Shown piece by piece: positions 6,941 to 12,189 of a stretch of 12,189 nucleotides of DNA. The position numbers and the translations under genes were made by a program. How positions within the stretch are numbered: the first letter of the stretch is position 1; every line of letters starts with the position of its first letter. The notes under the pieces are model-generated. The model ran no database searches. It was not told the DNA's origin and saw nothing but the letters and a program-made list of their open reading frames with translations. The stretch lies in assembly GCA_001800085.1 (NCBI GenBank), contig MGUS01000009.1, positions 1 through 12,189 on the forward strand, written 5' to 3'. The DNA comes from Elusimicrobia bacterium RIFCSPLOWO2_01_FULL_60_11. Its GTDB lineage: Bacteria > Elusimicrobiota > Elusimicrobia > 2-02-FULL-39-32.

Positions 6941-7492
6941 CTACCACCCGTAGCTGACCTTCACCCTCATGAGGTTTTCCCCCGCGTAGGCCAGGTTCAA
7001 GCGCAAAGCGTCGAACGCCTTCAATCGGAGTCCCGCGGAGAGCGTTTCTTTTTCAAGGTCATCCTCCCCCGTGATGAATTCCTCCCGCACCCTGTCATAG
7101 TCCACAAGGAGGTCCATGTCCGGGAATGGGGTGACCCTCAGGCCGCCCGAAAAGAAGTTCCTTCCCTGGGTCCCGCTCAAGGACCTGTCTCTCAAAGCAT
7201 AGCTCGCTTTAAAACCGACCCGCTTGTAACTGCGGGACCCGTAGACGCCCATCATGTGGGTCTCCCTCAGGGTAGCGGGGGATTCGTCCTTGATGAGATA
7301 CATCCCCGCCTGGGCCCCCCGTTCCCGGGAAAAGGCCATGCTCCACCTGTGGCTGCGAGCCCCGGAGGCGCGGCCGCGGCTCTCGTAGCTGACCTCTCCC
7401 GCGCTTTCGATGTCGTCCCAGTCCGAGACGCCGCAGAAGGCGCGGCCGGACATCAGGATGAACAGAGCGGCGAGAACCGCCGGGATCTTCAC
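6941..7492 (-). CDS. Small exported beta-barrel-like protein
   Basis: I do not recognise a named family. The 183-aa protein has a signal peptide (MKIPAVLAALFILMSGRAFC, cleaved near 20). About ten amphipathic beta-strand-like segments with alternating polar and hydrophobic residues follow, ending in RVKVSYGW, a terminal aromatic typical of outer-membrane barrels recognised by the BAM complex. I chose the GTG at 7492 because it begins the signal peptide and overlaps the upstream stop as GTGA; the much longer frame extending to 7999 merely reads through the neighbour in another phase. It is the third gene of the lamin-tail / barrel-HhH operon, so it probably works at the outer membrane with those products. 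Barrel topology is inferred from the strand pattern only. Confidence 0.72.
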   Translation of the reverse strand: MKIPAVLAALFILMSGRAFCGVSDWDDIESAGEVSYESRGRASGARSHRWSMAFSRERGAQAGMYLIKDESPATLRETHMMGVYGSRSYKRVGFKASYALRDRSLSGTQGRNFFSGGLRVTPFPDMDLLVDYDRVREEFITGEDDLEKETLSAGLRLKAFDALRLNLAYAGENLMRVKVSYGW

Positions 7493-8490
7493 GGCCGGGC
7501 CGGTCCGAACGCGAAGATGTCTTTGAGGAGGAAGAAGACCCGCTTGTTCATGCCCGGGACATTCAGAAGGTCGTCGGCGCTCCGGAGCCCGAATCGGTCG
7601 CGGTAAGCGATGACCTTCTGCGCGGTGAGTTCGCCCACGCCATGGACCGCGGCAAGGTCGAGAACGGTGGCGGAGAGGATGTCCATCTTGGGATGCGGAG
7701 CGGGAACCTGGACGGCCGGAGCGGGCCCGGCCCAGCTGAAAGTGAGCTCCATGTGGTGGCTGCCCGGGAGAAAGGGATGGTGGCGGTACGCGTATTCCAG
7801 GGATATCCCTTTGCGCCGCGCGCGGAATCCTCCCGAAAATCTCGAGGGGCCGCTCGCCAGGCCGCCCATCAGGGAAAGAGCGGGTGAAAGCTCCAATTCC
7901 AAGCCGGTCCGCAAGCGCGGGGAAGCGGCTCCCAGGCCTTCCAAGCCCAACGCCGCGGTCAAGCCCGGCCTGACTCTGAAGGTCATGCCCGATGTCCAAA
8001 GCGACGGGACCGGTTCGCGGACATCGCCGAACGCCGGACGGTTGATGTTCTCGCCCGCCAGGGAAAGATCCAGGCGTTCAGTGACTCGGGCGCGGGCGCC
8101 CAGGTCCAGGCCGAACTTTGCGGATGACCCGTAACCGTCGATCTTAAGGAACAGGCCCTTCAAGGAATATCCCGCGTTCAAACGGGAAAACGCGTTGAAT
8201 CCATGGCTCAAGCTGAATTCCTGCTCGCGGTAAGCCGGCGGGCCGAACTGCGCGACTTTCAAAGCCACTCCGCCGAGGCGCGTGGGAGAAGCGAAAGAAA
8301 AGCCGGAGACGGACAGGTCGCTCAGCGAAAAAAGCCTCGAGTAAGAGAAGGCGGCCTCTTTATGGTCGAGCGTTCCCAGCCTGCCCGGATCGGGGAAGAA
8401 TGACCCCGCTCCCGTTTCCCTGGGTTCGAACGCCGCGCGGCAGATCCCGCCGGAGAGGAAAGCCAGGACCACGATCCCCGCCCGCCTCAC
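7489..8490 (-). CDS. PorV/FadL-like outer-membrane beta-barrel fused to ComEA-type helix-hairpin-helix domain
   Basis: This is a 333-aa two-part protein. Residues 1-19 are a signal peptide. Residues 20-253 show repeated amphipathic beta strands resembling PorV/UPF0164-type barrels of the FadL superfamily (for example YREQEFSLSHG, LFLKIDGYGSSAKFGLDLGA, LEYAYRHHPFLPGSHH) and end in a strand MELTFSW. A Pro/Ala linker (255-268) follows. Residues 270-326 form a ComEA-like (HhH)2 module: first hairpin HGVGELTAQKVIAYRDRFG, second LLNVPGMNKRVFFLLKDIF. HhH modules bind DNA backbones without sequence specificity, and ComEA captures incoming DNA in the periplasm. The GTG start overlaps the lamin-tail gene's stop as GTGA, with GAGGA just before it. 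A role holding or importing DNA at the outer membrane is inferred. The HhH might instead act only in protein contacts. Confidence 0.83.
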   Translation of the reverse strand: MRRAGIVVLAFLSGGICRAAFEPRETGAGSFFPDPGRLGTLDHKEAAFSYSRLFSLSDLSVSGFSFASPTRLGGVALKVAQFGPPAYREQEFSLSHGFNAFSRLNAGYSLKGLFLKIDGYGSSAKFGLDLGARARVTERLDLSLAGENINRPAFGDVREPVPSLWTSGMTFRVRPGLTAALGLEGLGAASPRLRTGLELELSPALSLMGGLASGPSRFSGGFRARRKGISLEYAYRHHPFLPGSHHMELTFSWAGPAPAVQVPAPHPKMDILSATVLDLAAVHGVGELTAQKVIAYRDRFGLRSADDLLNVPGMNKRVFFLLKDIFAFGPARP

Positions 8491-9425
8491 AGTTTCCTCG
8501 CGACCACGACGATCGCGGCGCCGCGGGAAAACCCTCCGCCCTCATCGCGCACTTCGAACCCGACGATGTAGATGCCCGAAGGGACCATGGCGCCTCCCGC
8601 GTCCCTGCCGTCCCAAGGCAGGACGGACTCCGGCCCGCAGGCCGCGCGTTCGGCAAGCGCCCGCACCATGCGCCCTTGGATGTCGAATATCTTCACCGAC
8701 GCCTTGGAGCCGACCTCCGAAACACAATGGATGTGGGCTTCACGGAACGGACCGTCTCCCAAAGGCGAGAAAGGCGACTGGGTGACGCGGAATATTTTTT
8801 GGGTGCTGCCGGCAATGGCGGATGGACCGGTAAAGGAATTTTGAGAGCCGGGGGTCTGCCTCGATCTCAGGTGGATCCAGTCCCCCTCGCGGTCCGAGTC
8901 CGCTGAATCCGGGCCCCGCCCGATGGAGTTGCCGGCCCCGATGCCGCCCGGGATGTTGACCGTGTCCGAAAAGCTTTGAGCGCCTTGATCCCGCGCCCCG
9001 ACCCATTGGCCGGAAGCGACGACAAGGTTGTACGCCTGCTGCTGGACGCTCGTCCAGCTGGAATCGTCCGAAAAGACCACAGCGTCCATCAACAGCCCCT
9101 TGGCGTTCCTTAATGTGATGACGTTGGAAGTGCCGGTGAGCCCCGGATCCGTCGTGCGGAAGTCCGCCGCGCCATCCTGCGCGGAGGAGTTGAAATGGAG
9201 CAGAAAGTAAGAGCCCGTCTGGAATGTGGCGGAGGAAGGGAAGGTCTTGACCGGCGTGTTCTGCTCGAACACCTTCCAGCCGCTCAAGTCGGCGGAAGAG
9301 CCCGCGACATAGAACTCCACCCAGTCGCCCGTGGCGGGCGGCTCTTCGCTTGCGACCTCGTTGATGAGGACTTGCGCTTGGGCGCAAGACAGGAATCCGA
9401 AAACAAACAGAAAGAGTATTATCAT
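8487..9425 (-). CDS. Secreted lamin-tail-domain protein with C-terminal FlgD-like Ig domain
   Basis: This is a 312-aa exported protein. A hydrophobic signal (MIILFLFVFGFLSCAQA) lacks the usual basic residues. The lamin-tail domain is about 18-197: VLINEVASEEPPATGDWVEFYV at its start and NSIGRGPDSADSD...TPGSQNSF at its end are typical. The C-terminal 212-308 region is a FlgD-like Ig fold (VKIFDIQGRMVRAL, WDGRDAGGAMVPSGIYIVGFE), common at the end of large secreted proteins of diderm lineages. Bacterial lamin-tail domains are often linked with secreted nucleases and ComEC-type DNA-uptake proteins, but no nuclease domain is visible here. I preferred ATG 9425 because a -10-like TATCAT ends 7 nt before it; ATG 9434 would add only three residues and would lie within that box. 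It heads the operon with the barrel-HhH and small-barrel genes. Confidence 0.85.
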   Translation of the reverse strand: MIILFLFVFGFLSCAQAQVLINEVASEEPPATGDWVEFYVAGSSADLSGWKVFEQNTPVKTFPSSATFQTGSYFLLHFNSSAQDGAADFRTTDPGLTGTSNVITLRNAKGLLMDAVVFSDDSSWTSVQQQAYNLVVASGQWVGARDQGAQSFSDTVNIPGGIGAGNSIGRGPDSADSDREGDWIHLRSRQTPGSQNSFTGPSAIAGSTQKIFRVTQSPFSPLGDGPFREAHIHCVSEVGSKASVKIFDIQGRMVRALAERAACGPESVLPWDGRDAGGAMVPSGIYIVGFEVRDEGGGFSRGAAIVVVARKL

Positions 9426-9432
9426 GGAGACC

Positions 9433-9438
9433 ATGATA
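9433..9438 (-). promoter_or_regulatory. -10-like box of the lamin-tail operon (leaderless)
   Basis: On the minus strand TATCAT (5 of 6 to consensus) lies 7 nt before the ATG at 9425, and no Shine-Dalgarno sequence is present. A consensus TTGACA at 9478-9473 is too far upstream (34 nt) to pair with it, so the -35 is unresolved. Confidence 0.35.
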
Positions 9439-9497
9439 AAAAACCCGTTGCGGCCGGAAAATCAGGGAATTATGTCAACCTGTGTAGAATTTTGGGG

Positions 9498-10346
9498 TTA
9501 TAACATCAACGGCGAATCATCATGTTCACTGACCTGAACGTCGCTCTTGACGGGCATGGAGAGCGAGATGGCTTCCAGGAACCCGGCGATGAGTGAGCCC
9601 AGGTGGTAGATCCCCCACTGGTCCGGCACTTTGCGGAAGGTGTAGATCCAGCTCCCCCCCACGATGGAAAGGGCGTAGATGAAGACGGCGGCGGAAAGGA
9701 TGTAGAGTTTCTTGGGCATGTTGTCGTAGAGTTTCCTCTTGAAAGACGGGTAGCGGACCGCGTGATGGAGCACGAAAGCGCCGCCGATCAAAAGAAGGGC
9801 GCCCGGGTCGATCAGGCGGATGACGAAGAGGATCTGCATGAGGACGTCGATGTCCTCCCGCTTGTTCTTGTACCAGAGCCCGTCATAGGCGGTGAGCCGG
9901 CCCAGGCGCACGATCTCTTCGGAGCCGCCGATGGCCATGGCGTTGACGACGCAGAAGGCCAGGGCCAGAAGCACGGCGAGGCCGAAAGTGCCTGCGATCC
10001 AGCCCTTGCCGATCTTCTCGGGGCCGAAGCAGAGCGTCAAGAGACCGATGAATGTCGCCGGGCCGAAGATGCCGATCAAAAGGAATTCCCTTAAACTGGA
10101 GATGATGAGGGGCCAGGGGTGGGGGCCGGCCAGCGCCTGGACGGGGCGGAGGCCCAGGTAGAAGCCGAAGACCGTGAAGACCCAGAAGGCGGCGTGGTAG
10201 GTCTGCGCGCTCGAGACCAGGGCCCGGAGAGGCATGATGTGGCGCACGAACTTGGCCAGGGCGAAGAAAGTGATGCCCGCCAGGCCGGGCACGACGATGT
10301 AGACGAAGATCTTGTCCAGTTCCTGTACCATCGTCATGTCGTCCAT
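9498..10346 (-). CDS. Seven-TM integral membrane protein of unknown family
   Basis: I do not recognise this 282-aa protein. It shows seven likely membrane helices at about 13-34, 51-69, 84-107, 117-139, 170-193, 213-236 and 246-266, with a polar loop (140-168, including YKNKREDIDV) and a short acidic C-terminal tail. Several histidines sit at or near helix ends (H36, H51, H76, H194, H195, H248), which would allow haem or metal binding, but no known cytochrome-b motif is evident. The seven-helix layout also recalls stand-alone 7TM sensor modules. I chose ATG 10346: the longer frame to 10523 runs through the fprA coding region, while TAAAAT lies 7 nt before this ATG. Other in-frame ATGs at 10337 and 10331 are possible. 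It is divergent from fprA with 27 bp between the start codons, hinting at a shared redox or regulatory context. Confidence 0.8.
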   Translation of the reverse strand: MDDMTMVQELDKIFVYIVVPGLAGITFFALAKFVRHIMPLRALVSSAQTYHAAFWVFTVFGFYLGLRPVQALAGPHPWPLIISSLREFLLIGIFGPATFIGLLTLCFGPEKIGKGWIAGTFGLAVLLALAFCVVNAMAIGGSEEIVRLGRLTAYDGLWYKNKREDIDVLMQILFVIRLIDPGALLLIGGAFVLHHAVRYPSFKRKLYDNMPKKLYILSAAVFIYALSIVGGSWIYTFRKVPDQWGIYHLGSLIAGFLEAISLSMPVKSDVQVSEHDDSPLML

Positions 10347-10353
10347 GGGTGAG

Positions 10354-10366
10354 ATTTTAGTAAAAT
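10354..10366. promoter_or_regulatory. Palindromic bidirectional -10 element between the 7TM gene and fprA
   Basis: ATTTTAGTAAAAT is a perfect 13-bp palindrome centred on G10360. Read either way it gives TAAAAT, ending exactly 7 nt before a start codon: ATG 10374 on the plus strand and ATG 10346 on the minus strand. Neither gene has a Shine-Dalgarno sequence, so both mRNAs would be leaderless. No clear -35 is seen on either side. A repressor operator is the alternative reading. Confidence 0.5.
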
Positions 10367-10373
10367 ACCCTTT

Positions 10374-11744
<1,371 letters not shown>

Positions 11745-11754
11745 TACTTTGCCT

Positions 11755-11761
11755 GGGGAGG
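11755..11761 (+). promoter_or_regulatory. Strong Shine-Dalgarno sequence of the last gene
   Basis: GGGGAGG lies 5 nt before the ATG at 11767. It decides that start and is the strongest ribosome site in the window. Confidence 0.75.
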
Positions 11762-11766
11762 ATAGT

Positions 11767-12189
11767 ATGAAAATCCTATGGAAAAAATGCTTTTTGACTT
11801 TCTCGGTTTATGTCGCTTTGGTCCTTTTGCTGGCGGTGGCCATGACGATCTTTCGAGTCGATATCGTCAAAACTTTTGACCCGCTCAGACCTGTTTTAAT
11901 ATTAACGTTCTATTATGTTGTACCTTTTGTATTTGCAGCTGCTTTCGCTTGGCGTTTCAGGCCCTTTTGGAAACATTTCTTTGCATTACTTGGATTAATT
12001 TCTTTGTTTTTTGGGATCTGGATCACTTCATCCCAGTATCTTCGAACAGTGTATTCAAAAAAGACGGAGAATATACTTTCTCAGTTCAATACGGGTGTGG
12101 TGAAGCTTAAATCCATCAATTTTTCCCAGAGGGGAGAATTTTTAGATTATCAGGGCAATGCGGATCTTGTTTCAATGCCCAAGGGCGAG
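11767..12189 (+). CDS. AT-rich membrane protein of unknown function, 3' end outside window
   Basis: The frame is open from ATG 11767 to the right edge, giving 141 residues with no stop. I do not recognise a family. Three hydrophobic helices are visible (about 9-28, 42-62 and 69-88), followed by a soluble stretch beginning SSQYLRTVYSKKTENILSQF, which could be the start of an extracytoplasmic or cytoplasmic domain. A strong Shine-Dalgarno sequence, GGGGAGG, precedes the start, and only 22 nt separate it from fprA, so it could be co-transcribed. By hand count, 11881-12180 has 116 G+C in 300 bases (about 39 %), far below the roughly 58-65 % of the neighbours, and AT-ending codons (TTA, ATA, GTA, TCA) are frequent. 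This suggests a recently acquired gene or the edge of a different genomic segment. Confidence 0.72.
   Translation, partial: MKILWKKCFLTFSVYVALVLLLAVAMTIFRVDIVKTFDPLRPVLILTFYYVVPFVFAAAFAWRFRPFWKHFFALLGLISLFFGIWITSSQYLRTVYSKKTENILSQFNTGVVKLKSINFSQRGEFLDYQGNADLVSMPKGE

Noticed and set aside
6941..7999. 352-codon minus-strand version of the small barrel gene
   Set aside because: Its first half overlaps the HhH-domain gene in another phase and is low-complexity Arg/Pro/Gly sequence; the signal peptide and GTGA overlap place the true start at 7492.
9435..9456. Possible terminator for the 7TM gene (short GC stem then six T on the minus strand)
   Set aside because: The stem is only about three base pairs (CCG/CGG), and the T-run overlaps the proposed lamin-tail promoter; too weak to call.
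9473..9478. Consensus -35 TTGACA on the minus strand
   Set aside because: The hexamer 17 nt downstream is GGCCGC, which is not a -10, so no complete promoter can be built from it.

Overview
The window is a GC-rich (about 60 %), gene-dense stretch of a bacterial chromosome. It has no rRNA, tRNA, CRISPR array, insertion sequence or phage gene. Two outer-membrane-type beta-barrel proteins, an apparent periplasmic lipoprotein and a LysM/FecR envelope protein point to a diderm (Gram-negative) bacterium. The gene mix and style resemble uncultured groundwater lineages such as Elusimicrobiota, but that placement is only an inference.

Layout, left to right. (1) Plus strand, 3-1512: the 3' part of a lipoyl/octanoyl-transferase-family gene (LipM/LplA-like), overlapping by 11 nt a complete branched-chain amino acid ABC permease (livH). 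(2) Minus strand, 5907-1509: a three-gene, translationally coupled operon of a HAD phosphatase, a membrane sensor histidine kinase (Cache-HAMP-PAS-HisKA-HATPase) and a secreted LysM-FecR-Ig-like protein. Its last stop codon shares the tetramer CTAG with the livH stop. (3) Plus strand, 5929-6429: a DUF151 bifunctional nuclease, divergent from the operon and followed by a perfect 22-bp palindrome. (4) Minus strand, 9425-6458: a three-gene operon of a lamin-tail/FlgD-like secreted protein, a PorV/FadL-like beta-barrel fused to a ComEA-type helix-hairpin-helix DNA-binding domain, and a small beta-barrel protein, followed by a separately promoted cupin lipoprotein. (5) A seven-TM membrane protein of unknown family (minus, 10346-9498) diverges from an adrenodoxin-reductase-type ferredoxin-NADP reductase (fprA, plus, 10374-11744). 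(6) The 5' end of an AT-rich membrane-protein gene runs off the right edge.

The most interesting item is the lamin-tail / barrel-HhH / barrel operon. A DNA-binding domain of the ComEA type attached through a Pro/Ala linker to an outer-membrane barrel could tether or import DNA at the outer membrane. This is a hypothesis, not a demonstrated system.

Two expression patterns recur. Every gene junction inside the two minus-strand operons is a 4-nt GTGA overlap (four of four). Several transcription-unit heads have a -10-like box 6-9 nt before the start codon and no Shine-Dalgarno sequence, suggesting leaderless mRNAs. The clearest case is the 13-bp palindrome between the seven-TM gene and fprA, which presents the same TAAAAT box, 7 nt before a start codon, in both directions. 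There is no stretch of more than 300 bases without a gene.
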